This document shows positions 47,501 through 55,327 of a stretch of 64,000 bases of DNA, one piece after another. The stretch comes from Permianibacter aggregans (lineage in GTDB: Bacteria > Pseudomonadota > Gammaproteobacteria > Enterobacterales > Permianibacteraceae), in NCBI RefSeq assembly GCF_009756665.1, contig NZ_CP037953.1:930001-994000 (forward strand). Reading direction: 5' to 3'. Position numbers and translations under genes: made by a program. Under the pieces are notes generated by a model, which was not told the origin of the DNA, searched no databases, and worked only from the letters and a program-made list of their open reading frames with translations. The first letter of the stretch is position 1, and each line of letters opens with the position of its first letter.

Positions 47501-48584
47501 CGAGAAAGGCGTAGCGTTCACCGTCGAATCGCAACCACAACTGACGCTGCAAGTGCAGCGAATTGTCGGTCACTTGTCGACCGCGCTGGCGTTCGTCAAT
47601 CTGCAGCGTATCACCGCGTTTGACGACAAATGCCGGTAGTTGTCGCCATTCATCCGGCATTCCGGTATTGCTTGGGTCGATCGGGCTGACGCCATCGATG
47701 CTGGCGGTGCGATACAGACCATTGCTCTGCCAGGACCAGATTTCTTCAGCAGGCCACGGCGCTTCCGATTGCAGCGAAATCGTTGTGGGCCAATCCACCG
47801 CGCGAGCGTCGATTTGCAGTTGATAATCACCGGGTTTCAGTTGCACGCGGAGTTGCTGATTATCATCAAGACGGGCATTCAACTCGCCACGTAATGCCGT
47901 TGCTTGAAAGCCAGGCGGTAGCGCAATACCAAGTGCTTGTTCGCGCGCTTTGCCCGACACCGATAAATCGATAATGGTGGTCAAGGTCAGCGGAATGCCG
48001 TCATCGAGCCGGCGATAGACGTCGATATTGAGCGCCGGTTGTTCGCTCTGTTGCTCACTTTGTTCGGCAAGCAAAACGCCGCCCGATTCAAATGCTGGTT
48101 GTGCGATGCGCTTGTTATGGATGCGCAGCTCGACCAAAGCCAGTGCTTCCGGCAGCACTAATTTGTAAGGCTGCTGAGTCCAGGCAAGCTGACCGCTGAG
48201 TTGGTATTTACCCGGCGTTAGTGCGAGAAATGGCATGCCCTGATGATCGAGAACCGGAAGCGTACGCAACCCATCGGAAACTTCACGCGGCCAGGCATCA
48301 CGGCTACCCGGCAAACGCACCAGCGATTCATTGAACACTTCCAGCGGTAACTGGAATTGCCCGCCCTGGCGCGTTACCGACAACTGCAGGCTGCCATACC
48401 ATGTGCAAGCGAAGTCCGCTTCCGTCGTGCCGCGCTGACCATAGGTCAACGGACATTGCCGAAAACCTTGATCGTGCAATACCCAGGATTGCCAGGGTTT
48501 CAACGCATCGGGCACTTTCGGTTCCGCACCGTGCGCGAAAAGGGAAATGAGCAGTAACAAACACGACAACCACTGAATACGCAT
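44511..48584 (-). CDS. Large two-module membrane protein of unknown function
   Basis: I do not recognise a named family. The 1357-residue protein starts with a signal peptide (RIQWLSCLLLLISLFAHG). A long periplasmic beta-rich region follows (to about residue 480), then several membrane helices (about 480-590). After a linker comes KAERIEVVGSRIKQTD, then a further helix and LLLPLSLLNSNDASA, resembling a second export signal. A second beta-rich module runs to about residue 1200, then about five C-terminal helices. Start at 48584 has AAGGAAT upstream. A longer frame is untypical. It follows the oxidoreductase gene by 28 bp, so an operon with it is likely. The two halves look like a duplicated module plan (inference). 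The IEVVGSRIK stretch matches motifs seen just before the plug of TonB-dependent receptors, which is odd in a multi-pass protein. Confidence 0.85.
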   Translation of the reverse strand: MRIQWLSCLLLLISLFAHGAEPKVPDALKPWQSWVLHDQGFRQCPLTYGQRGTTEADFACTWYGSLQLSVTRQGGQFQLPLEVFNESLVRLPGSRDAWPREVSDGLRTLPVLDHQGMPFLALTPGKYQLSGQLAWTQQPYKLVLPEALALVELRIHNKRIAQPAFESGGVLLAEQSEQQSEQPALNIDVYRRLDDGIPLTLTTIIDLSVSGKAREQALGIALPPGFQATALRGELNARLDDNQQLRVQLKPGDYQLQIDARAVDWPTTISLQSEAPWPAEEIWSWQSNGLYRTASIDGVSPIDPSNTGMPDEWRQLPAFVVKRGDTLQIDERQRGRQVTDNSLHLQRQLWLRFDGERYAFLDQINGQMRDGWRLAMPTPYQLQAVRDYQQSYPLSTLPEQPAPGVELRNSYLNITANGLLARQTELPILGWSSNFDSAQIDLNLPPGYRLLTATGVENVYGALLEQWSLWHVFLMVFTIVLIYRWSGPVWAGVMLVAYFWLYHEPDMPHALLINLLLAVFAAKFASGKLGAWLQRYRTISVVLLLLAFVPFAAQQLRALMHPQLEHSFAEFAPEIPVPAAAVAFEDEQRVTMEVQEPIPQPIRTPPREMVTSKPKSAADAVERKAERIEVVGSRIKQTDLVSRYADNQVSATGQGIPNWQWNRYQLQWQHPVQTGEMMQLWVISYPIRVMIILASLLVFTAWLLQLLRSIYSWPRLPKSLTASTARSVFALLLLPLSLLNSNDASATLPTPELLKELKQRLTEAPECAPSCVSINTAEIQLSQNGLRIELNVQALAATTIPVPGDAEQWLPLAVERNGQRVLSHWRNRSLHLSVPEGRHRFLLQGVTPEADRFSLAFPLQPAKVSVAADGWDVSGVDGDLLSRNSINFVRKVELTSKNGEQGTRAAIKPFFRIERTLHFDTEWYVMTTVRRMAPERGALTLWLPLLAGESVTREGFVVQDGKVRIELTADQDSEFFDSRLQRVDSLSLQAPENVNWVEVWVLAPSNLWRLRTSGTPQISTEDSEDWLQNFAPRPGETLQVEIIRPELIGGETLAFDEVHWSQNDGERQGTGELRIQYRATKGGEHTLSLPADWQIIQILHDNRPEMLRPKEGKLTFPVLPGSHQLTVQYRSNQPVSLLREEPNIDLQLPAANIQMQLTLPDNRWVLFTGGPTLGPAVLYWNLLLVFALVAVALVRSRLLPLSLTDALLIGIGLSTVSWWIIVLVFGWLIVMQWRKRAEQLPAQSWFNSKQVLLIGLSLVALLSLIISVPSALLGSPDMLLTGHGSYGNYLRWYSDFSASMLPDFWVISVPLWLYKGAMLLWAIWLSFALLRWTRYAWSALNVGQFWRRKSVVKTADS

Positions 48585-48612
48585 ACCGAATTCCTTGTCT
48601 GTTTGGAGGTTT

Positions 48613-49629
48613 TTATCGGAGAGTGAGCACCACTTTGCCAATCGATTTACCGGAACGCAAATGCTCCAGTGCGGCCGGCGCTTCGTCGAATGAAAAGGAT
48701 TGGCCGACATACGGCGGCGGCAGCGACAGCGATCCAATTTCGCCTACCAGTTGCTGAAACAAATCCTGCTGTTGCCATAACCAAATCAGGTTGAACGCCA
48801 ACACCGATTTGTTGTCGCTGATCATCGCCAGCGCATCGTATTTCGGCCGGGTCAGGTATTTCCAGGCCATTTTCAGCCATTGCGGTTTGTGCCGGCCCGG
48901 CGCATATTCAGCCGCACCGAACACAACGAGCCTGCCGGTTGGCGCCAACGCGTCGAAGCATGCTTTCTGGATGGTGCCACCAACGGCATCGAGCACGAGC
49001 ATTAATGGTCGTTGACCGATTGCTTGCTGCAATTTCGCGACAAACTCTTTGTCGCGAATGATAACATCATCGCAACCTTGGCTTTGAGCAAAAGCCAGTT
49101 TGCTGCTATCGCCAATCGTGCCTATCACGGGAATATCGAGCGCCTGACAGATTTTCAGCGCTTGCAAACCGACACCACCAGCAACCGATTGAATCAACGT
49201 TAGCTGGCCTTTTTTTGCCGCGCCTAGATGATGCAGCGCATACCAAGCGGTAAAGGTTTGCACCAGAAATGCAGCGCCTTGTTCAAACGACCATTGATCG
49301 GGCAGCTTTTGCAGCTGCGCTGCCGGCACATCAATAGCGCTGCTGTAGGCGCCGAAACGGATGCAACCGGCAACGCGATCACCTTGCCGGAAATCTTCGG
49401 CCTCGCTTTGTTCGACAACCCCGGCAAATTCCAGACCCGGCGTGAACGCGCCTTCCGGCGTTGCCGAATACAATCCGGTCAGCGCAAAGATATCGGCGAA
49501 ATTCAGGCCAACCGATTTGACTTGAACACGAACTTGTCCGGCCGGTAAATCCGTCAGCGAAAAGCTTTCCTTGCGCAGCGTGCGCAAGTCTCCGGCTTTC
49601 GGTTGCCGCCAGCGTTCGGCCTGCATCAT
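48613..49629 (-). CDS. Zinc-free medium-chain oxidoreductase, VAT1/quinone oxidoreductase-like
   Basis: A 338-residue MDR-family NADPH-dependent oxidoreductase. Catalytic N-terminal domain has VGLNFADIFALTGLY and PGLEFAGVV. The Rossmann domain binds NADPH in SVAGGVGLQALKI (GGVG). No zinc-binding Cys/His pattern of alcohol dehydrogenases is seen, and the pattern fits synaptic-vesicle VAT1-type enzymes. The substrate is unknown. ATG pair at 49629/49626 chosen. Lies 14 bp after the GNAT gene and 28 bp before the large membrane protein gene. Confidence 0.87.
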   Translation of the reverse strand: MMQAERWRQPKAGDLRTLRKESFSLTDLPAGQVRVQVKSVGLNFADIFALTGLYSATPEGAFTPGLEFAGVVEQSEAEDFRQGDRVAGCIRFGAYSSAIDVPAAQLQKLPDQWSFEQGAAFLVQTFTAWYALHHLGAAKKGQLTLIQSVAGGVGLQALKICQALDIPVIGTIGDSSKLAFAQSQGCDDVIIRDKEFVAKLQQAIGQRPLMLVLDAVGGTIQKACFDALAPTGRLVVFGAAEYAPGRHKPQWLKMAWKYLTRPKYDALAMISDNKSVLAFNLIWLWQQQDLFQQLVGEIGSLSLPPPYVGQSFSFDEAPAALEHLRSGKSIGKVVLTLR

Positions 49630-49643
49630 TGATGAACGAAAAC

Positions 49644-50219
49644 TTATCGAGCCGGCGGTTCGATGCGTGGACGGTTGGCGCCTTGCCACGGTCCAGGACT
49701 TGGTTGGCTGGTATCGCGCTGCTCTTTCTCGGTGTGGTAATGCCACATGCCGCGCGCTTTGTAATTAGCCATCGCCGCCGGGTGATCGAGCGTGCAGGTA
49801 TGGACCCACACCTTGCTGGCGCCCCAATCGAAGGCTTCCTGAATGCAACGCGTCAGCAACCAACCACCCAGACCAAGACCGTAAGCATCCGGCAGCAAAC
49901 CGAAGTAACTGATTTCGACATCGGCCTGCGGATGTTTGTGCAACTCAAAATAACCCGCTGGCGTGCCGTCCAGATAACAGATGAATGTCCGATGATTCGG
50001 GCCGGAAATCGCGTCCAGCCATTGCTGATAGCTCCAACTCAGGCGATCCGTCCAGTACCAGTCACCACCGACCGCGGCATACAAATAACGATTCAATTCT
50101 GGCTGCGGACGCTGCGCTTCGATCAGCTGAACACGGTCTTGATATTTTTCCGGCAGTGCTTTGCTTTTCAGCGTTGCCAGCGAGAGGATTTGCAGATAAT
50201 GGACATCGACGGAAGTCAT
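49644..50219 (-). CDS. GNAT family N-acetyltransferase
   Basis: A 191-residue acetyltransferase. Acetyl-CoA binding motif A is in LLPDAYGLGLGGWLLTRC (GLGLGG). The region following, WVHTCTLDHPAAMANYKARGM, is the motif B part. The C-terminal tail (QPSPGPWQGANRPRIEPPAR) is Pro-rich and probably disordered. The substrate is unknown. It begins a leftward three-gene run with the oxidoreductase and the large membrane protein. A MITE-like element lies about 100 bp upstream. Confidence 0.85.
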   Translation of the reverse strand: MTSVDVHYLQILSLATLKSKALPEKYQDRVQLIEAQRPQPELNRYLYAAVGGDWYWTDRLSWSYQQWLDAISGPNHRTFICYLDGTPAGYFELHKHPQADVEISYFGLLPDAYGLGLGGWLLTRCIQEAFDWGASKVWVHTCTLDHPAAMANYKARGMWHYHTEKEQRDTSQPSPGPWQGANRPRIEPPAR

Positions 50220-50318
50220 GATGGAGATTCTTGTTGGCGCTTTGTGTCGATGCTGAAAGATTTAGCGGCTGCCGTCAATATCGGCACCGACGGAGAGTGC
50301 GAGAATTCACAGCACTTA

Positions 50319-50459
50319 GAAGCCATCTCAAAATTGTCTGGGCGATGGCGAAGTGCGCGAAGAGGAGCGCAGGAACCGCTGTTTACAGGTAGTAAATGAG
50401 GATTCCGAGTACCGCATTCGCGCAGATCGTCGAGCTCCAGGCATTTTTGAGATGGCTTC
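50319..50459. mobile_element. MITE-like element with TA target duplication
   Basis: A 141-bp element with perfect 15-base ends (GAAGCCATCTCAAAA and its complement at the other end), extended imperfectly to about 45 bp. Both sides carry TA (50317-50318 and 50460-50461). It has no room for a transposase. It lies exactly at the stop codon of the sugar-dehydrogenase gene. Family is unknown. TA duplication is typical of Tc1/mariner-IS630 and some IS5-type elements. Confidence 0.72.
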
Positions 50460-52603
50460 TAGCTGCAGTTGGCAGTATTCACAATAAAATCGCGAATAAG
50501 ACCGGCCCCCTGCTGATCAACCTGAAATGAGCTCAGTGGCGGCATTCGGAATTGGTCCAGCCGCTGCATACGTTGCCATAGCGTTGAACGCTCTGGCGCG
50601 CCCGGTGCCAGAATGCGGGCGTTGGCGATACCGAGATCACCAGCCTGTGGTGGCTGATCGCAGATGCCGGTTGCACTGAGCGCGGTTGCATAGCGCAAAT
50701 CGATCGCGACACTGGTTGGCCCGCCAGGTTGATGGCAGTGCGCGCAATTACTGTCCAGATACGCCCTGGCACGCTGACTCAAGCTATATTGACCATCACG
50801 ATAATCCGGCAGCAACTGCTGACGCTGACTGGCGGACAATGGTGATGAGAACAGGGCAATATGCTGCCAGGTGTCGAGCTGATTGGCGTTGATTTGCGTG
50901 CTGGGATACAACAATGATTTATTCAACTGCCCCAATGTCAGTCCGAGCGAATCATTGGCGGCGTCAGTATGGCAGGCCTGGCATTGCGCCGCCGAAGGAA
51001 ACAGCCATTGCTGTCCTTGGACATCGGCAACTAACGCGCTGTCCTGGCGTATTGCATCCAGGCCATCACTTTGCCAGCGATAGCTGTAACCCTGCCAGTG
51101 TGAGCCATGGTGCATCAACAAACGCGTTTCAAATACCGTGCCGGCCAGAGAAAAGTTTTTGACCAGTACACTGCCGGCCGGCAACAGCAAATCACCATTG
51201 TTCTGCACCGTTATCGTCGTGTTGTTCGGCAATCCAAGATAACGGGTTTTCTCGGCACCATCCGACCAGAACGGGCTGTTGATCGTGTACGGGATCAAAC
51301 CGCTGGCCGGTTGTTTCGGATCAACAGCGCTGACGCAACCGGTTTCCGATAATTTTTCCGCCGGCGTTACCGATTCACCCGAGCCTGCAGCCACCAGCTT
51401 TTTGATCGTACCGTTGTAAATCAGCAGATAGATCTCGCCCTGACTATCTTCGGCAAATGCAGCCGGTGGCCCACCAGCTGGCGCAATCGTGAACCGTTGC
51501 CATTGCTGCTGATCATTTTGTTGCAGCCGCCACAGCGTCGCGCTGCAAAAATCGGAGAACAGGTATTGTCCCTGCAAGCCGGCAATCGCAGAGCCGCGAT
51601 AAACGAAACCACCAGTCACCGAGCAGCCATCGTCGTGGGAATATTCGTAAACCGGTGCTTTCAATCCGGTTTTATCGCAGTTCGGCGTGTAGCAATGATC
51701 GCCTTCTGTCAGGTTCCAACCGAGGTTGTCACCGTTCTCGACAATATTGATTTCTTCCCACAGGTTTTGGCCGACATCGGCCAGCCAGAGTCTTCCGGTT
51801 GCGCGATCAAAGCTGAAGCGCCAGGGGTTGCGTAAACCGTAGGCGAAAATCTCCGCGCGTCCGCCGCCACTGGCGAATGGATTGTCGACGGGAATTTGAT
51901 AACTTGTGCCGCCATTACGCACATCGATACGCAAGACTTTGCCCAGCAAGGCATTGAGATTCTGACCGTTTTCATGCGGGTCGCCAGCAAAGCCGCCATC
52001 GCCAAGACCGATATACAGGTAGCCATCGGGACCAAAGGCAATTTGCCCGCCGTTGTGATTGCCATAAGGCTGATCAAGCGTTAGCAACACCGTGCGTGAT
52101 TGCGATTCAACACTGGCGAAATCGCTGCTAGCCGTGTAACGCTCAAGATAACTGGTCAGATCGTCACCGCCGGTGTAGTAAATATAAAACCGGCGATTGT
52201 TGGCGTAATCCGGATCGAAAGCCAACCCCAGCAACCCCGATTCACCATCAAAATCGACGCGTTGTGTAACATCCAGAAACACGGTTTTGTTGCTGACATT
52301 GGCTTGATTGGCAAAGCGATAAATATGCCCGCTTTGATGAACCGCATAGAACCATTCGCTGCTGTTCGGCGCTTGATACAAACCCACCAAGGCGTTGTTG
52401 CTGGGTAGTGACGAGAACACCGTTTGCAGCGCGACGGCATCGCCAGAAGAAACTTTTGCGATACAAGAACTGTTGTTTGGTCGCTCAGCCAAACCCGAAG
52501 GCGGTGCGCCATTGCCCGGGTCGGGCGCGGGTGAATTACTGCCGCCGCCCCCGCCACAGGCAGCCAGAACAATACTGAACCAGATCAACGTGAGCTTTGG
52601 CAT
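50459..52603 (-). CDS. Lipoprotein fusing PQQ-type sugar dehydrogenase and a di-haem cytochrome region
   Basis: A 714-residue periplasmic or outer-membrane lipoprotein (lipobox VLAACG, then a Gly/Ser/Pro linker). Residues about 60-400 are a glucose/sorbosone dehydrogenase beta-propeller (GLLGLAFDPDY, NHNGGQIAFGPDGYLYIGLGDGG, LRNPWRFSFD). The C-terminal 300 residues hold two haem-binding CxxCH motifs, CQACH and CAHCH, and a DUF-type beta region (ETRLLMHHGSHW). It likely oxidises a sugar or alcohol and passes electrons to its own haems, then to the respiratory chain (inference). GGAGGT precedes the ATG. The stop TAG is formed partly by the inserted element. Confidence 0.88.
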   Translation of the reverse strand: MPKLTLIWFSIVLAACGGGGGSNSPAPDPGNGAPPSGLAERPNNSSCIAKVSSGDAVALQTVFSSLPSNNALVGLYQAPNSSEWFYAVHQSGHIYRFANQANVSNKTVFLDVTQRVDFDGESGLLGLAFDPDYANNRRFYIYYTGGDDLTSYLERYTASSDFASVESQSRTVLLTLDQPYGNHNGGQIAFGPDGYLYIGLGDGGFAGDPHENGQNLNALLGKVLRIDVRNGGTSYQIPVDNPFASGGGRAEIFAYGLRNPWRFSFDRATGRLWLADVGQNLWEEINIVENGDNLGWNLTEGDHCYTPNCDKTGLKAPVYEYSHDDGCSVTGGFVYRGSAIAGLQGQYLFSDFCSATLWRLQQNDQQQWQRFTIAPAGGPPAAFAEDSQGEIYLLIYNGTIKKLVAAGSGESVTPAEKLSETGCVSAVDPKQPASGLIPYTINSPFWSDGAEKTRYLGLPNNTTITVQNNGDLLLPAGSVLVKNFSLAGTVFETRLLMHHGSHWQGYSYRWQSDGLDAIRQDSALVADVQGQQWLFPSAAQCQACHTDAANDSLGLTLGQLNKSLLYPSTQINANQLDTWQHIALFSSPLSASQRQQLLPDYRDGQYSLSQRARAYLDSNCAHCHQPGGPTSVAIDLRYATALSATGICDQPPQAGDLGIANARILAPGAPERSTLWQRMQRLDQFRMPPLSSFQVDQQGAGLIRDFIVNTANCS

Positions 52604-52641
52604 CGCTACCTCCGTATTGAGTGCGACGCAAACGTCGCACG

Positions 52642-53925
52642 CTATGAACTACGGCCGGTAATCTCGATTCGTGGCCATAGCCAGATGAGCAGCAACAATG
52701 TCGGCACCACCGACAAGGCGCTAAACAAAAAGTAGGCCTGATAACTGCTGGCTTCAACAATAAAACCGGAAATACCGCCAACGAATTTACCCGGTAAATT
52801 GGCCAGCGATACCAGCAACGCATATTGCGTCGCGGTGAAATGGCGTTGCGTCAGGCTCGACATAAAGGCAATCAGCACGACACCGGCAAAACCTTGTGAA
52901 ACATTGTCAGCGGTAATCGCAGCGAAGAAAGCCCATTGTTCACTGGGATAATAGGCCATCAACAAAAACGCCAGATTCGACAAGGCTACGGCTATCGCAG
53001 CGACCAGCAACAACCAACGTATGCCAAAGGCCGCGACACAAACACCACCGAGGAACGCTCCGGCAATGCCGGCCCAAATGCCGTAAATTTTCGACACCGT
53101 GGCGATATCGGCCTTGCTGTAGCCAGAATCCAGATAAAACGGCCCGGCCAACACGCCGATCATCTGATCGGGAAATTTGAACAGCCCGACAAACACCAGC
53201 AGCGCCAAAGCCAACGCCCAGCCGTAGTGACTGAAAAAGCTTTTGAACGGTCCAATAAATGCTGTCATGACATCATGGTCACGGTTGACGAACTGTGCGT
53301 TGAGTTCGGGTTCGCGACAAAAGAGCACGGCAATCAACGGTAACAACATCGCCAGTGCCATGCACCAGTACGCCGTCGACCAACCAAATAACTCGGCCAA
53401 ATATAACGCTACAGCACCAGACAGTATCAAACCGAAGCGATAACCGAGTGTATACGTTGCCGCCAACGCGCCTTGCGCTTCCACCGGTGCAATTTCAATC
53501 CGGTAGGCATCAACGACGATATCCTGAGTTGCACCAGCCAATGAGGCCAATGCTACCAAGGCCACCAGCATTTCCGTCGATGTATTCGGATTCAGTGTTG
53601 CCATGCCGCCAAGCGCTGCAGCGAGTAGCAATTGTGAAACAAACAGCCAACCGCGCCGTCGACCCAGCAGCGGTAGAGCAAACCGGTCAATCAATGGTGC
53701 CCATAAAAACTTCAGTACATAAAAAAAACCGGCGTAGCTGATCAAACCAATGACGCCGAGTGACAAACCGGCATCGCGCAACCAGGTCGATAACGTGCCA
53801 CCTACCAGCAGAAACGGCAGGCCGCTGCCGAAACCGAAAAACAGCATCGTCAGCGCCGATGGTGTCGCAAACGCGCGCCGAATGCCAGCGAGACCGCGGT
53901 AAGGTTGTTTGGCTGGTTGATTCAT
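52642..53925 (-). CDS. ampG: MFS transporter, AmpG-like muropeptide permease
   Basis: A 427-residue 12-helix major-facilitator protein. The beginning LTMLFFGFGSGLPFLLVGGT and FLWAPLIDRFALPLLGRRRGW match AmpG, which imports anhydro-muropeptides during wall recycling and influences beta-lactamase induction. The conserved TQDIVVDAYRIE is present. ATG at 53925 chosen. The longer frame upstream is not conserved. The dehydrogenase lipoprotein gene follows 38 bp downstream on the same strand. Confidence 0.87.
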   Translation of the reverse strand: MNQPAKQPYRGLAGIRRAFATPSALTMLFFGFGSGLPFLLVGGTLSTWLRDAGLSLGVIGLISYAGFFYVLKFLWAPLIDRFALPLLGRRRGWLFVSQLLLAAALGGMATLNPNTSTEMLVALVALASLAGATQDIVVDAYRIEIAPVEAQGALAATYTLGYRFGLILSGAVALYLAELFGWSTAYWCMALAMLLPLIAVLFCREPELNAQFVNRDHDVMTAFIGPFKSFFSHYGWALALALLVFVGLFKFPDQMIGVLAGPFYLDSGYSKADIATVSKIYGIWAGIAGAFLGGVCVAAFGIRWLLLVAAIAVALSNLAFLLMAYYPSEQWAFFAAITADNVSQGFAGVVLIAFMSSLTQRHFTATQYALLVSLANLPGKFVGGISGFIVEASSYQAYFLFSALSVVPTLLLLIWLWPRIEITGRSS

Positions 53926-54106
53926 CGGTGTGTGGCCTTGATCACGGTATTCATTGATGACAAGGCGTCGTGAATTCCTGTCGTTGTTGTCATGTTGTTG
54001 GAAGCTTTCAATGCAGCCGGCGCAACCGCCATTCCGCCGCAGAGGCAAAAAAATTCGTGTAGGCTTAAGTCATGTCACAGTACTGAACGAGTCGGTGGAA
54101 CGCAAC

Positions 54107-55030
54107 GTGATCTGGCACATTCTCGGCGCTGGCGCGCAAGGTTTGCTCTGGGCTTATGGTTTGCACCAGTCGCACCAGCACTGCCGGCTGCTGGTGCGCA
54201 ACTCGATCCCCGGCGCCATGGCGACGTATCAGTCCGGCGATCGTACCGTGCACTTTTCGGTGTCGATGCTGACTGCCGAATTGGTTCAGGAGCCGATCGA
54301 ATACCTGCTGGTTACCGTCAAAGCCAATCAAGCCAGGCAGGCACTGCAATCGATTCGCAGCGAACTCAGCGATGATGCCATCGTCGTGCTGATGCAGAAC
54401 GGCATCGGTGTTGAATCGCTGGCGCGTGCCGTGTTGCCGCCGCGCACCCGTTTCTTGCTCGGCAGCAGCACTCATGGCAGTTACCGGCAAAGCGCCAATC
54501 ATATCGTTCATGCCGGTCAGGGCCAGATGCTGATCGGTGATGATACTGGCCAAATCAGCGCGGACCATCCGGCGATTCAGCTACTTCAGCAAACCCCGTT
54601 GAATGTGCGATGGCACGACAATATCCAACGCGTGCTCTGGCATAAACTGGCCGTCAACGCCTGCGCCAATCCGCTGACCGCACTGCTGAACTGTCGCAAT
54701 GGCGAACTGCGGCAACAGCCGGTGGCGCAAAGCTGGCTGCCGGCCCTGATTGAAGAAACCTGCGCCGTGCTTGCGGCAGAAGGTCATCCGCTTGCAGTCA
54801 GTGAGCTACGACAGAAAATTGAGCAGGTGCTGCAGATCACCGCCGCCAATTTCAGTTCAACCCAGCAGGATTATCTGGCCGGGCGCGAAACCGAACTGGC
54901 GTTCATCAACGGCACCTTGATTCGCTGCGCCGAAATTCACGGCATTGAGGTGCCGGCGCACCGGGAAATACTGCGCATTGTCGAGCAGCGGGGCAGCTTG
55001 GGCGCCTGGCAAGCCTTGTCGAATTCCTGA
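54107..55030 (+). CDS. panE: 2-dehydropantoate 2-reductase
   Basis: Reduces ketopantoate to pantoate with NADPH in pantothenate synthesis. The 307-residue protein has the N-terminal Rossmann motif HILGAGAQGLLWA and the catalytic Lys/Asn region VLWHKLAVNACANPLTALL, then NGEL and the C-terminal helical domain. I chose the GTG at 54107, with GGTGGA seven bases upstream. The longer frame from 53954 adds 51 residues including RRRGKKIR that are not family-like. Confidence 0.92.
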   Translation: MIWHILGAGAQGLLWAYGLHQSHQHCRLLVRNSIPGAMATYQSGDRTVHFSVSMLTAELVQEPIEYLLVTVKANQARQALQSIRSELSDDAIVVLMQNGIGVESLARAVLPPRTRFLLGSSTHGSYRQSANHIVHAGQGQMLIGDDTGQISADHPAIQLLQQTPLNVRWHDNIQRVLWHKLAVNACANPLTALLNCRNGELRQQPVAQSWLPALIEETCAVLAAEGHPLAVSELRQKIEQVLQITAANFSSTQQDYLAGRETELAFINGTLIRCAEIHGIEVPAHREILRIVEQRGSLGAWQALSNS

Positions 55031-55327
55031 CGCGTCAAGCAACAGCGCCTCACTATCCCACGACATAACTTGACTGTGGTCACACCATTACGGTTTGCCG
55101 CTTTCGTTCCGGCAAAAGCTTTCTAAAATGAACTTGGCATTGAGCAAAAACATCGCCTTGACGCGTTCCACGTAACCGATGCTTGGCGTAGCAATGCCAT
55201 AAGCAGAACACCAACAATGACGCTCTTTTTCAGGCATCATGCGCACGCTGAAAACTGGAAGCCGAATTTGGTGCGTAAGGGAATAATGACGCACGTTTGA
55301 ACCTGTTTTGTGATCATCGGGAGCACA

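Noticed and set aside
55088-55294. Small leftward reading frame of 68 codons in the gap between panE and the degenerate kinase
   Set aside because: GTG start, no good ribosome site and no recognisable domain. Codon use is plausible but the evidence is too weak to call a gene.
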